A stretch of DNA of 64,000 nt from Lunularia cruciata (Eukaryota > Streptophyta > Marchantiopsida > Lunulariales > Lunulariaceae): NCBI GenBank assembly GCA_948567375.1, contig OX419758.1:41173001-41237000 (forward strand), given 5' to 3'. The translations under genes were made by a program, and so were the position numbers. Positions within the stretch are counted from its first letter, which is position 1. Every line of letters begins with the position of its first letter. The notes under the pieces are model-generated. The model did not search any database. It had not been told where the DNA came from and saw only the letters and a program-made list of their open reading frames with translations. This document shows positions 31,274 to 43,339 of this stretch, piece by piece.

Positions 31274-32999
31274 ATATATAAATTTCTCTCTCTCTTTTTA
31301 GAAACACATTGAGTCCTTATCTTATACATCAAGTTAATAAAGATATGAAGAAGACCAAAAGCAAATAAGGACCATCCATTCAAATGATTTGTACCTTGTT
31401 GAGAAAACCATCCTTGGATACATTTCCTTTTGTGTAAATAATTAGAAATACTCACTACAAAGATCTAACTTGGTGGATGATTTGGATCATTTTAACCAAC
31501 CTAGCAAATCATTCATAAGAGTTAATCATTGGTTTTCTTTATCAATCTCAAAACAAATATCAAAATTTTCCATCTTTCTTGAGAATGAAAACCAAAATGC
31601 TTCTCAAATTGAGTTTCTTTGCTTTACAAACCTTTTTTTTAAGCTCTTTCTAAAATTTCAAAGGTATACAAAATCCTTTGGAGATAAGCAATAGATCAAT
31701 ATATTGACAAGTGTACTTGTGGTAACTCAATGTCAACTTATTATAGTATACTTAGTAAGAACATATTGTTCTCTCAAGGATACATATTGGAAATAGCTAA
31801 AATGAGGTGGATAGGTCATAATGAAGACAATCAATTATTTTATGTTTAGACTCTTGGGCAATGTCATTCTTAGAAGAGGGTAATGTCATCCAAATAAGTG
31901 ACAATACAAAATGTTACACAATCTATTCTCTTATATACTAAAGAGACTAATCCAAGGGATTCCATAGGAGGGGTGGGTGGGTTCATTTGGAACAAAGATC
32001 ACTTTGTTCATAGATCATCCATCCAAGCCATAATTGCCAAGATGAGATTTGTAGGAGCTACAATTTGTAAAGTAACCCCACCATGAGTTGTATGAAATTT
32101 ACCTAGTCAATACCACACAAAAGAAGACTTATAACTTCGTAAACCAAATCGGGTGGAAGCAATTTCAGAATTTTCATCCCTCCAAAGACTATGCCAATAA
32201 TTCCTTGTTCTATTCTTCACAAAAGGCATGAGGCCACAAGAGTCAACAATGATTTGTGCTACTCAAAACAACTCTCAAGATACGATTCTATATCCCAAAA
32301 ACTCTCCAAGTAAACTACCGTGGAATTTTTTTTGGATGAGATGCCAAGGCTTTGCAAGCATATTCCCATATTATTCTTGACTTTAAGAAAAATCCTAAAG
32401 AGTCACTCTCTAGTCCTGCACAAATGCATTGTTAGACTCTAGTGCCTAGGTTCATCCTTCAAGATTCATCACTCCTAAACAAGTTAAACATACAATCATT
32501 CATTCAAAGGGTAGATTAATATGCATACACCAACTCATGAGTCTTGATGGTATAAAATTCATATTTTACTTGCAAAAGAAGCTTGCATTGAATGGACCCA
32601 ATTGACATCATACCTATGCCTTTAATAAATTTCCTACTTGGCCATAGAAAGATCCAATGGCTACAATGGATGGAAATTTCCTAGGTACATCTAAACCGCT
32701 CAATCTGATCATATCTTATCCTAACCCTAAACCTAATGGTAGGTAGCCATGGCTATAATTACCCACTCAAGGATCATCTACTACATAACAACCTATTACT
32801 ACATATTGACCTAGCTTTGATACCTGTATACAACTTATATAACTTTATGATCTTCCTAAGGCTATGAGAATGAAGGTGATATTGGTATGTATGAAACAAA
32901 GTCTTCTCCTTAAGCAATAAAAATAACCATGACCATCTTTGTAAGAAGAGGTCCCAGCCATTATTCCTTAGCAAGAGGAGCATGTGGGACTTTGGTCAA

Positions 33000-34000
33000 A
33001 CTCTAGGCTCCTTGGCAGATGCAAACAAGGTCTACAAGCTCCTTCCTATAACCCTCCATGATTTATTCAAAGTTGGACCAAGTTTCCTTGAACTTGGTAT
33101 TAGTGTGGCTCTAGAGCTTTGTAGACAACAATTTGGTTTCTAGTTCAAGTACAACTTCCTTTCCAACCCATCAATTTGAGTGAACAAGTCCTTCACCTTT
33201 GTTCATTGGGAGGTTTTTCTGGCCATGTATTCCAATTGACTACGTAGCTAAGTGGTCATATGACCAATAGTGGTGAGGATCCCAGATTTTTTGGTTTCTA
33301 GTTTGGTTTGTTCAACACTCAACTCCTTGGTCATCTCTTGATGAATCTGCTTGTCTTGCTCCAACATCTTTTCTTGTTGTCATTTCAGGTTGGTAGATAG
33401 ATTGGAGATGTAGAGGTCAATCAATTGCTTGAGATTGTTGTATCAAGTCTGCATTGCATTTTCTTTTGCTTGGGCCATTTTTAAATTGTTTTGTAGTGCT
33501 AGGAGTTTGTCTTCTTGAATTTTTATTTCCTCCTTGTGTTGAGTTTGTTGGTGGAAGACTTGTAGGCTATAGTCATCAACCTTCTTCTTTAGGCCATGGA
33601 TTAGTTTGTCATACTCCTCTTGCCCTTTTAGTTCCCCCCTTTGGAACTCTTCCAGGTGCTTCTCACTTTCCTTGTCCTTTTTGTTCATCCGGGGTTTAGA
33701 CAAGGTGATGCAAGTGGTAGATGAGGGCCATTGGTTCCTTTATACTTGAATCCAACTCTTGGTATACTGGCAGAAGCTCTTCCAGCACTTCCATCACTAG
33801 AGTCATTGTATGAACGGTGTAGGCTGCCATAAGCCAAGGTAGAGAATTGCCATCCTTACCCAATTGTCTTTATAGGGCCTTCTTTGTTTTAGGTGTAGGA
33901 TTTGTGTAACGGCTTGGGATGGTTGTCTCCTTCAATTTGTAAGCCGGGGCTGCTTCCTTGTTCCTATTCATCTTGTTACTATTGGTTGGTAGTGACATCA
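33000..34000 (-). pseudogene. Coiled-coil protein relic of unknown origin
   Basis: The minus strand can be read over ~1 kb with few stops. It starts near MSLPTNSNKMNRNKEAAPAY (~33990), then TLVMEVLEELLPVYQELDSS, then the open stretch 33443-33703 (86 residues) rich in Lys, Glu and Gln: KDKESEKHLEEFQ, KEEIKIQEDKLLALQNNLK. It continues past stops as LEQDKQIHQEMTKELSVEQ and LFTQIDGLERKLYL. The heptad-like pattern suggests a long coiled coil. I do not recognise the family. It could be a gag-like protein of a non-autonomous element or a host gene relic. Confidence 0.5.
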
Positions 34001-34229
34001 CTCTTGCTCACTTATCTTTCAAGTTTATGTTTTCAAAGCCTAAACCTTTTTTCTCCTTATGAAAGTATCAAAATGAGCATTGGTGGTGATGAAGAGTAGA
34101 AAATTGGGTAATCTACATAATTGGTTTTAGATGATCTTATAGGTAGAGTGGGAGTGCTAACTTCTGAAGAAGAGGATCCCAAAGATCTCACCTACATTTG
34201 GGTCATATTAGTGAACATGATTTTAGTGA

Positions 34230-36852
34230 ATTGTATGGGCAATAATTATTGAAGAGCATGAAGAGTTGTAACTTAAATTTCATGAGCATTTTGTAATAGG
34301 AGGAAAAAAAATGATGAGCTTTTCCATGGTAGTTCATTGCACAAAGTGTATTTTAAATTGTGTGCATTCATTTGGATGTATGTGGCCTTGCACTCATAAC
34401 TTCAAAAACTAGAGCATTTTGTGGCCATGGTAGATTACTATTCTAGGAGAGTATGGGTCTACACCATGAAGTAGAAATCAGAGGTCTTTTTGATCTTTAA
34501 ACAATGGAAGGTGATGATGGAGAAGTAGACCAGGTTGAGAGTGAAGTTTTTAAGATCAAATAATGGTGGAGATTACACATCAAGAGAGTTTGTTTACTTC
34601 TATCAAAGCAAAGGGATAATACACCACTTCATTATAATAGGCACTCCTCAACAAATGGTGTGGTAGAATAGATGAGTTGTACACTCTTGGAAGGAGCTTG
34701 GAGTATGTTTCACAATGTTGGATTAGAGAAGAGCTTTTAGGCTTAAGCTATAAATATGGCATGGCATTTAGCAAACATTTCTTCCTCTAATGCTCTTGAG
34801 TGTAAGACATCAATGGAAAAATAGATAGTTTCGCTCACTTAGAGCTTGTAGAGGAGTAACTCATGTTTATAAATCAATAAGAGAAAAGGAAAAAACTAGA
34901 TCCTAAGACTAAAATATGTACATTCTTAGGAAGAAAAATAGAAGGTGATATAGATTGTAGGATCTTATTAGATGGTGCATTTTTGTGAGTACATATGTAA
35001 TATTTGATGAAACTAGTATGATGGAGATGACTACTATGTTTGAAAGAAAGAAAAATCAAATTACTTTTAATGTTGTTAAGACATATATTGATGTTAGAAG
35101 GGAAATCTTTTCACCTTATGTAGATCTTTTGAGTGATCCACCAAAAAGAGAAGTCTAGAAGTTATACATGAATATAGGTATCCAGATAGAGTTCAAAGAC
35201 CTCCAAAGAAATACTAACATTCCTTTTTTAGCCTATGATCTTCTCATGGAGAATGGTTCTTCTTATGAAAAGGTCATGCAAGATCAAGAGTGTCAAAGAT
35301 TGCATAGTGTGATAGAAGAAGAGATGAAGTTTCTAGCATAAAATCAAACTTGGAGACTTGAAAAATTGCCTACAAGAACAAAGATAATTGGAGGAAGGAC
35401 TCTTTGAAATAGATGCAGATGTGTACAAAGTAAGGTTTGTCACCAAAAGTTACAACCAAAAGTAAGATATCAAATTCAACAAGACATTTTCACCAATGAT
35501 AAAATCTCTTCAATTTGTGTATTATTTGCAATAGTTACCTAGCATAATTTGGAGTTGGAGCAATTGGATGTTACAACAACATGTTTACATGGAAATTAAA
35601 GGAGATTTACATAAATCAACCAAAAGGTTTTGTAGTACGAAGGAAGCAAAACATAGTTTATAGGTAACAAAAGCAAAGCAAAAGCCCAAGGCTACATTAC
35701 AAGCAATGTGTACCAAGCTGAAGCACAAGGTACAAGAAATTTGATGCTTCCATGATGAATTATGGACAAACAAGCAAGTTATATTTTTGTGTATACATAC
35801 ATGAAGCTACATAGACCTAGATTTTTTGATTTACTTATCTTAGTCCTATATGTGGATGATATGTTGATTTCTATGGATCACATGGTTGAGATGGAGAAAT
35901 TGAAAGCATAGTTGGGAAAAGAGTTTGATATGAAGGACTAAGGTTCTTCAAAGAAAGGACTTGGGATTAAAATCCACAAGGACAAAAGCAAGGTAAAATT
36001 GTGGATATCCCAAACGAGATACTTGGAAAAATTAAACACTCTTTTTGGCATGAAAAGTGCCAACCCAATGAGTGCTCCAATGGAAAATCATTTCAAGACA
36101 TCATTGGTGCAATGGTTTTCTGATGAGTAGGAGTGAAGAATCATGTCCAACATTCCCTATGCTAGTATTGTGTGAGATTAATGTATAATGGTTTGAATTT
36201 GACTAAACATTTCAAATGATGTGAGCATAGTGAGTCAATATATTGCAAATCTTGGAAGAAACATTGGAAATTTGTGAAGTAGATACTGTGTTACTTGAAG
36301 GGGACAATATATTTTGGCATTGTCTTTGACATGGAGAAGAACCAAGAATGAATAATTACAAGGTATGTGGATTCTGATTTTGCTAGAGAGCAAGACAAGA
36401 AGAGGTCCACAACTGAATATGTGTTCATAGTTGTTGGTTGTTAGGTTAGTTGGAAGTCCACTCTTGAGCCTTTCATTGCTCTTTCACCCACAAAGACAGA
36501 ATATATGGCAAAAACCAAGGCAACTAAAGAGTCTCTATGGCTACAAAGATTGGGCAAGGATGTAGGACTTTTAGAAATGAAGTCCAAGTTTTACTATGAT
36601 AGTTGGAGTGCTATTCACATCACAAAGGATCAATTGTACCATTCTCAAACAAAGTACATTGATTTCAAACACCAATTTATAAAGGAAGTTGTGACAAGTA
36701 GAGAGGTCAATCTACAAAAGGAAGGCAAAGAAGTACACACAATTGATATGTTGACTAAACTTGCTCCATGTATGATGTTGCAGATGATAATGATGTAGCT
36801 GAATATTCTTAGAAATTATATTGGCTAGAAAAAATCAAGCCAAAGTGGAAAT
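34230..36852 (+). pseudogene. Ty1/copia polyprotein relic (integrase, RT, RNase H)
   Basis: The plus strand starts with a GAG-pre-integrase-like piece (KFHEHFVIGGKK, HCTKCILNCVHS). The integrase core follows at ~34430: VDYYSRRVWVYTMK.KSEVF, LRSNNGGDYTSREF and TPQQMV. Next comes the spacer DPPKREV. The RT runs from LEQLDVTTTCLHGN at ~35555 through LYVDDMLIS (YVDD near 35853) to LEKLNTLFGMKSANP. The RNase H end reads YVDSDFAREQDKKRSTTEYV, then the open stretch 36505-36798 with TKATKESLWLQRL, KFYYDSWSAIHITKDQLYHS and TKYIDFKHQFIKEVV. Stops and shifts occur throughout. Gag and protease are not found. Confidence 0.92.
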
Positions 36853-36952
36853 TTTTGAGTATGCCTTGCTATTCTATCTAGTATTGAATACTTTCCACAT
36901 CCAACCAATGGTTGATGACGTTTTATGATCTAATAGTAGATGTGTTTCCTTG
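36853..36952 (+). repeat. Start of the copia 3' LTR, cut by the pogo transposon
   Basis: Just after the pol stop, CCAAAGTGGAAATTTTTGAG corresponds to the usual copia purine tract plus LTR start (AAGTGGGAGATTGTTGAG type). The LTR is therefore inferred to begin near 36853. It is interrupted at 36953 by the TA target of the next element. Where it resumes after 39260 cannot be told without a second LTR. Confidence 0.5.
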
Positions 36953-36954
36953 TA
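36953..36954. repeat. TA target duplication, left
   Basis: TA next to the left TIR. The partner is 39259-39260. Confidence 0.85.
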
Positions 36955-36977
36955 CAAAGTAAAACCTCCCAATAGTG
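36955..36977. repeat. Left TIR of the pogo-like transposon
   Basis: It starts CAAAGTAAAACC and ends CAATAGTG. A weaker direct copy (AACATCCTCTCATTAGTG) follows at 36993-37010. Confidence 0.92.
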
Positions 36978-37163
36978 CCACCTCATATGAGTAACATCCT
37001 CTCATTAGTGACCAAGAATCTTAGAATAATTAGTCTAGAACTAGTAAATATGCCCAATAATAGCAATACATCACAATTGTGCAATAATGACATGATGGTG
37101 CCAATAGTGACACTTCTATAGTGTAAATATGGAGGTAACATCCTATTTTTATTGCAAGAGTGC

Positions 37164-37234
37164 TATTATGGGTTGTGTGAAAGGAGAATGTGGCATACAT
37201 GTTCTTATATTATGGGTTGTGTGAAAAGGAAAAT
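37164..37234. repeat. Short direct repeat in the pogo 3' region
   Basis: TATTATGGGTTGTGTGAAA occurs at 37164 and again at 37208, 44 bp apart, downstream of the transposase. Confidence 0.8.
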
Positions 37235-37439
37235 CCCAACAGTTCTCTCCACTGATTAAGGTTATTCTTTTTGGACCAAGGTAAAATACATTGCTAATGC
37301 AGATTGTTTTAGCCACCTATTTTTCTCAACTTTTTGTTGACAAATCAACAAACAACAAGCTTTTTGAAGGTTGGAAAGTAGGTTGCTTTGAATTTTTTAA
37401 AATAGCAATGATTTGAGAGAGAGAAAGTTGATTAAATAT

Positions 37440-39020
37440 GTGATGGCTTGATTTTCTTGCTCAATGGTTACCAAAGGTGCGATCTCTTCAACATCATCAT
37501 CATCATCAAATTTTTTGGAATTTTACATTAGGTTGTGCTATTCAAGAATAGATTGAACAATGTTATTGTCATCAACCTTGTCATCACCAATAGCATCAAG
37601 CACATCCATTTCAATGAGCTCTTCAACAACTTGTTCAAAATTTGTGTCATCAAGACCTAATGATACCAAGAAGGATTCCTCTAGTCAAATTTCTCTCAAC
37701 ATTATCACTAAATCATCAATAGCTTGATTAGAGCTAGGAGTAGGGTGATCAATATGTTGATTTGTAATGATGTTAGTAATGATAGGGAGACAATTTGCTT
37801 TGACAAAACACCATCAAATAATGTTCTCTTCAATACTGCCAAATGCTAATTTGACCCAACCAAGCACGTCGTGGAAGTGACTATGGTCATTGATTGAAAA
37901 TTGAGAAGCAGGTGTATGTTTACTAGTTTGCCAGATTTCATACTCAAAAAGAAGATGGTTCAATTAGGCATAGCAAAAGCATGCTTTGAAAGACTGAATG
38001 ATGCCTTGATCAAAAGGTTGTTAATTGTTGGTAGCCTTGGGTGAGAAGAAAATTATGAATAGGCTCTGAGACTTGAAAAGCATTTATTGTAAGCCCACTA
38101 GATCAAAAAATTTGGCCACACAAGCATGTGATGAATAGTTATCTTGGAGGACATAGAAGATGTGGCACTTCTTGGCAATTTTGTTGTACATGTACAACAA
38201 GCCCATATAGGAGGATGTGTCTTGGCAGGCTTTGGCTTGGTGGTTGTAAATAGTACAAATGCCTTATTTATATTGGGAATATTCTTCAAAGCGCATGGAC
38301 ATGCACTCTTTGCAATAATCTGAGTGCAAAACTTCTTGCCTGAAGTGCTAACTTAGAGAGTCACTATAATTTGTTCTTTGCTGCACTTGACACCATGACA
38401 ATCTGTATTGACTGTGCAGAATGATCTTGAAGATGTGGTGCAATGTTGTAGAGCTGACTCGTTGACGTTAATAAAGCATTCAAGAGGGACATCATTCAAC
38501 ATTTTACAAATTTCATGCAAATGCTTTTTGACGTACATTGGATTGAGGCTGTTGTGTTCTCCATGCTTCTTCTTACTAGTTGTCAGGATGTGCTTCAGAT
38601 ACTTCTGTAGCCATCTATTTGAGGTGACAAATGCTTGTACAGCAATTGCGTCTGATGGTTTCAAACATTTGGTGAAGTTCTACAAGATCTTGTCTATGAA
38701 AAAATAGAGCCTTGTTCTTGGGCCCCTTGCCAATCACATTCAGCGTGGGTGCATCAATCTCTACACACATATGCCGTTGATGCACCATGACAGTAAGAAC
38801 TTGCACTTGAGTTGATGTTGAAACTTTTTTTCAACCTAGTTTGATTTGAATCAGATGTCACTTGCTTAATGAGTTTCCTCTCTTTCCAAATTTTGGTCAC
38901 AATCGGATGTGCTACTACAAATTGTGATGCCGCTTGTTCATGTGTGGCTCCAGGTTGACTTAGAAAATTGATAACCTCCAACTTCGTCTTCATGTCTAAA
39001 TGCCTACATTTTTTGACATT
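37440..39020 (-). pseudogene. pogo/Tigger-type transposase
   Basis: Order from high to low coordinates. First is a CENP-B/pogo-type helix-turn-helix (HLDMKTKLEVINFLSQPGAT, then HEQAASQF; 38860-39010). Then come a second DNA-binding part with FVTSNRWLQKYLKH, the DDE core with INVNESALQH (NMDETGL in relatives, so the first Asp is Asn), VLQDNYSSH near 38140 (second Asp kept), and F.PKATNN.QPFDQGIIQSFKACF near 37990-38050. A C-terminal acidic tail runs to ~37440. Frames shift between blocks and stops are present. It would cut and paste the element at TA sites. Confidence 0.9.
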
Positions 39021-39192
39021 AATACAACAAAATGTTACAACAAAATACAACAATACAATAGCCCCAACACCAATCACCATGCAATCAAAAGGAAAAATAG
39101 CAAGAGTGGGAAAAGGGTGTGTAGGAACTTGCACCCAAGTTCCAAAATGTCAATACTCAAGAGGGAAAGAGACTACACACTTTCCTTTGGTT

Positions 39193-39255
39193 AGTACAAC
39201 CTCTCAATACATCCATTGGTAGTACAAATGTATGTCACTATTGGGAGGTTGTACT
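39193..39255. repeat. Subterminal inverted pair at the right pogo end
   Basis: 39193-39209 (AGTACAACCTCTCAATA) is the inverted copy of 39239-39255 within the right TIR, 16 of 17 bases matching, with a 29-bp loop. The right end can fold into a hairpin. Confidence 0.88.
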
Positions 39256-39260
39256 CTGTA

Positions 39261-40480
39261 GATTGCTAAGGTGGCTAGGGTTTATGTAGGCTTTGAGGGT
39301 AGGTAGGAAAACTCTACTAAAAGAGACATGAAGGTGCATGAAGGGATCTTGCTAAAGATCAACGTCAAGGGTATTTTGGAAGATGTGATAAATGAGAAAC
39401 TATCATGAATTGTACAGTAGGAGAATTCACTTTTGGAATATATGGGAGATAGGCTCGTCCCCTAAGCCTCCCATGAAGTTTTTGATGGGGTTCCATAAAA
39501 CAAATCAAGAGTATTTATGAATGTGCCCCGTAATATCAGGGTTTAGATTATTCAATTACCTGGACTTTATTTTGGCCGCATTTTTTGAACCTGTGGTCTA
39601 TGGGACGTACCATAATCCGTAAAAGCTTACGGGACAAGTCTTTCAAGTCCCGTTAACTTTGACAGGGTTACGGAAGTACCTCCTGTAAAATTAGAGTAGT
39701 TCCCTCTCACATTTCGTAACATTTTATGAGATTTCCAATAATTTGTTTACGGATGCTGAGATCGCTGAAGTGAAACCCCTTAAGTGTGTGCAGTTCTTCA
39801 ATAAATAATCCGTCAGAGTACTCGGCAGACATAGCTTCCAAGATAGGAAGTGAACTACATATATCCTGTGTTTTTTTGTGATGAATGCATTCTTTGCTTG
39901 GGTGAGTATATCTTATGGAAAAAAATTTTACTAACAGTATGCTATTTATATTTTTTTCAATATCTACTATTATATTCAGCCCATAGTCGATTAGATGTCA
40001 TGGAAAGATAAATTATTGGGTTTTTGTGAAACTCAGAGAAAAAAATTTTCCCTATAATTCAAGGTCAAAAATCACCACCAAATGGTAAACTATGCACTAG
40101 AAAATGAGTTAGCTATCCCGATTGAAACTTGAGATCCAAATATTAAAATGGTGAATCACTATACTATAAAAAGAAGTTCTTAGTTGGCCGATTTATACCC
40201 GAATCAAACCGTGAGCTGTTATTAATGCATGAAATCCTGGTAGATGATTTGAATTGTTACACACACAATCAAACCGCAAATCAAATAACAAATTAAAAAA
40301 TTACGAAGAAAATAAATAAATTTAACCGATCACAACTTTAACTGAAATTTGAAGTAAATGAGTCATACTGATATGTAATATTTTTATTTTAAAAGTGAAA
40401 TTTGATATAATGAGTTTTATTGATATGTAAAACTTTATTTTTGTGAATTTATAAAACTAGCAATCTCTCGGTTTTACAAT
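39261..40480. other. Unassigned DNA right of the pogo element
   Basis: No coding support. A small inverted repeat, CCGTAA/TTACGG, at ~39620-39636 and a GGGAC...GTCCC hairpin follow each other. CpG density rises here compared with the left flank. It may contain the rest of the copia LTR. Confidence 0.4.
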
Positions 40481-41350
40481 CAACAGTATTAAGTTTCAGC
40501 TTGTACTCGTGACGTGTAAAGTCCGCACTCCTACCTTCTGTTGTTTCTAACGCGCCATTCATAAAGACAACGGATTAGACATTTGGGCTTTGACCAGTCG
40601 GTTGTTTTGAACTACCTACATTTCATGCCGAGTATCCGATTGTTTGGTGTAAACGGGCATCATCTCACGTCGTAGTGAAAGTGGAAATGTCTAGTATGAC
40701 GGAAGATCTATACAGTAACTGCTGATGCTGAACGGAGTACAATGCTACCCTAAATAAACTTAGATAAGTAAGACCAACCAGAGGAATTTGTGACCGTTGT
40801 CGACAACATACCCACACTGACCAAACCCGCCGGGAAAAACGTAAAATCTGCTCAATCCTGATATTACTTTCTTCTCATTATGGGGGAACCAAGGGACAAA
40901 GGCATGTGCATTGAGAACACTGGACGCATAGCGATGTCCTATCCTGGCTATCAGTGAAACCACTTTGCGTCAAGTCGAACGATAAGGTGGTCGTTGCCCA
41001 CGACCCTTGGTTGTAATCCCCGGGGAAGTAGTTCACCTGAACGCGTAAAGAGAATATAGAGTGTTGAATCTTCAGTGACTACGAGGCCCGTTACCCAGCC
41101 TCACAAAGTCACAACGAGTATTCGAGCAACAGAGAACACTGGCATTTCAGAAGGAAACGAGTAAGGGATCCTCTGATCTACAGAGCCATGAGGGTTTGAA
41201 CTGAGCTTTGATAGAAGAGTGACTGACTGAACATACGGAGACAAGGCAGAAGTTAAGAACAATTGTGAGCCAAAGGGATCTTATACTCCCCGTCTACCAG
41301 TTGGAAATTGTAATTCTGGTCGAAGCACGCGTAGGTGGTTAGTTTGGAAG
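40480..41350 (-). other. CpG-retaining segment with possible gene remnant
   Basis: Roughly 35-40 CpG dinucleotides lie in ~870 bp (hand count), whereas most of the window has very few. On the minus strand there is a TATAAG near 41277-41285. A ~48-codon stretch follows (about 41101-40955: GWVTGLVVTEDSTLYILFTR, then SGELLPRGLQPRVVG). In another frame lies a 68-codon stretch at 40760-40963, containing ARIGHRYASSVLNAHAFVPW and FYVFPGGFGQCGYVVDNG. I recognise neither. It could be a truncated host gene, exons split by introns, or a young insertion. Confidence 0.35.
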
Positions 41351-41924
41351 GCTTCTTACAGCAATAGTATGATAACATCGTAATTTCACAACATTCACAA
41401 TAGTCTCACTAAATACCCACTCATAACATTAACTAACTAAATCATTGATCTGCTTGAACAACGTTCGTCGTTGGTATAAGTTTTATGTGACGAAAATGAT
41501 AAATGACGACATTTCCAGTCAAGCTATAAACTAATAAATGCCAAAAAATTATACTGATCTCTAATAAAATCTTTTATTAAATTAATTACCTAAATATTAA
41601 TACATACAAAAAGTGTAATGACTCAAATGAAACCCTTTTTCTAAAATAATTGTCTAAAATATTCATGACCAAAGCAATCAAAAATTTCACATGAAGGATT
41701 GAGACACTATTTGCATGCCTCTCCATAGAAACTTACCCGCAACTTGTGTACGTAAGAAGAGTTTACATAGGAAAACTGGTTGAATAAAAACACAATAAAA
41801 AATATAAATTTGTACTACTAATATTTTCAATTTTCAATTCCAAAATATAACAAGGAAGTGCAATGTGGCTATCACTCTTTGCACCTTTGGGTGTGCAATG
41901 CAAAGATACTTACATAGAAGAAAT
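41351..41924. other. AT-rich flank of element E
   Basis: Nothing recognisable: no domain, no RNA gene and no clear repeat. Confidence 0.4.
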
Positions 41925-42029
41925 GTGTCATATGAAGATACATTGCTACACAATATACATCGCTGTCAATATAATACACTATAGAATACAACTCATACAT
42001 AAGTCATACATGAACTCTAAAGTGTCATA
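41925..42029 (-). repeat. Repeat A2 of element E
   Basis: On the minus strand it starts TATGACACTTTAGAG, directly after B2, and fades near CATATGACAC. It is the counterpart of 25957-26053. Confidence 0.8.
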
Positions 42030-42477
42030 ATAATCAGTTCTTCATCAACTTGAATCAACTCAAATCAGATCTATACTTGATCATTCACTCAACAATCTGC
42101 CAACAACTAGGTATTGATTACAATCAAGCCACACATACTCTAACTAAGAGACTCCAAGTGACGTTCACTAGCTTTCTGTCCACCATTGCCAAGAACTTGA
42201 AGGCTCAACATCAGAGAAATAAACTCTCTAGGGCTACACTTCCAAGGTATACCTTTGATTTTGACCTAAATCTCCAACCTTACAGTCCCGTTAACAACAC
42301 ACCTGATGGCACAAACGGTGCAAGTGACGGTGGGCCCCATCATGTAATCAATACCTCAAACATGAAATCTGACCATCAACAAGTAGTCTATGAGTAGTTG
42401 CCAAAACACCTCTTACTACCAACACTCCTACTCTAGCATCCAAGCAATCTAGTTGTGATGGTACAAGTGGCGAGACA
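42030..42477 (-). repeat. Repeat B2 of element E
   Basis: A ~448-bp copy of B, ending GAACTGATTAT on the minus strand. It matches 49014-49467. Confidence 0.85.
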
Positions 42478-42584
42478 ATAATCGTGCAGATATACATCAC
42501 TACACAACATACATCATTGTCAACATCATACACTATAGAAGCATAACTCACACATAAGTCATACATGAACTCTAAAGTGCCACA
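42478..42584 (-). repeat. Repeat A1 of element E
   Basis: On the minus strand it starts TGTGGCACTTTAGAG after the purine-rich AGGAAGGCAAT. It ends with GTATAT and GCACGATTATT before B2. Confidence 0.85.
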
Positions 42585-43339
42585 ATTGCCTTCCTAGTTG
42601 GCGGTTAGGTCACTCTAACTCCAAATAGCCATCTACTCCAAGTATATAGTATACCCTATGGTGGGCAAAGATCAAGAGCTATCGAACCCCATCATTAATT
42701 ACTTATCTGCAATCTATACCATATAAAGTGTGAACTAGCTATAAGTCAAGTACATCTAGGACATAACCACTATCCATGAGGAACCATCATCAAAGGAGAA
42801 GTCAAACATGCCATATGCCATCCTCTTGAATAATTATCACACAACAACATAGGAGCAACTCCACTAGAAGAGCTGCATAACATACATTGGAAGCCTACTC
42901 GTATAAGTGCCAAATTTGGATCCATAGTACCATCAATGTTTGGGAGGTGCCATGGGGCACAATTGCACACATGATCTTTCCAAACCACACTCTCATGTCC
43001 TTCCAATACAAGGACACTAGAAGGAAAAATCTCACACACTCTCAAGATAGTGCGGCTTGTAGTAACATCAAGTATCATTAGTACTATGTGCTATATAAAT
43101 AGCCACATAGATGAAATCAATGGATCAAGGATCTATAACCTCCCTCTCAAATAGAAGCATAATATAAGGTATCCCTATGCTAAGCAATTGCCAAGTACTC
43201 AAAGGCCACTTGCATCACTCTCTGAAAAATCTCTGGTTATTGAGAACATATGCTCACCTATATGTTTAGATCATCCAAGTACACAACTACAATAACATCT
43301 CGACAAATGGCTACAACTAAATTTGGATCTTGTCGATAT

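Larger units (their letters stand above)
29900..32990. other. Unassigned AT-rich DNA upstream of D gag
   Basis: No domain is readable. Short open stretches on both strands (for example 30838-31077, 31470-31694, 31898-32086) have no support. I looked for the 5' LTR of D by its 3' LTR words and did not find it. Two AT microsatellites lie inside. Confidence 0.4.
36953..39260 (-). mobile_element. pogo/Tigger-like DNA transposon, structurally complete
   Basis: The transposon proper spans 36955-39258 (2304 bp), with TA duplicated on both sides. The terminal inverted repeats are 23 bp with two mismatches (36955-36977 and 39236-39258). Their inner 15 bases, AACCTCCCAATAGTG, are identical, and the outer part resembles the CAGTAAAACCTC ends of plant pogo elements such as Emigrant/Lemi1. 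The transposase lies on the minus strand. Plant pogo elements that still carry a recognisable transposase are less often seen than their MITE derivatives. Confidence 0.92.

Noticed and set aside
38408-39222. Plus-strand frames of 84-99 codons in the pogo region
   Set aside because: Antisense of the transposase, which has HTH and DDE motifs on the minus strand.
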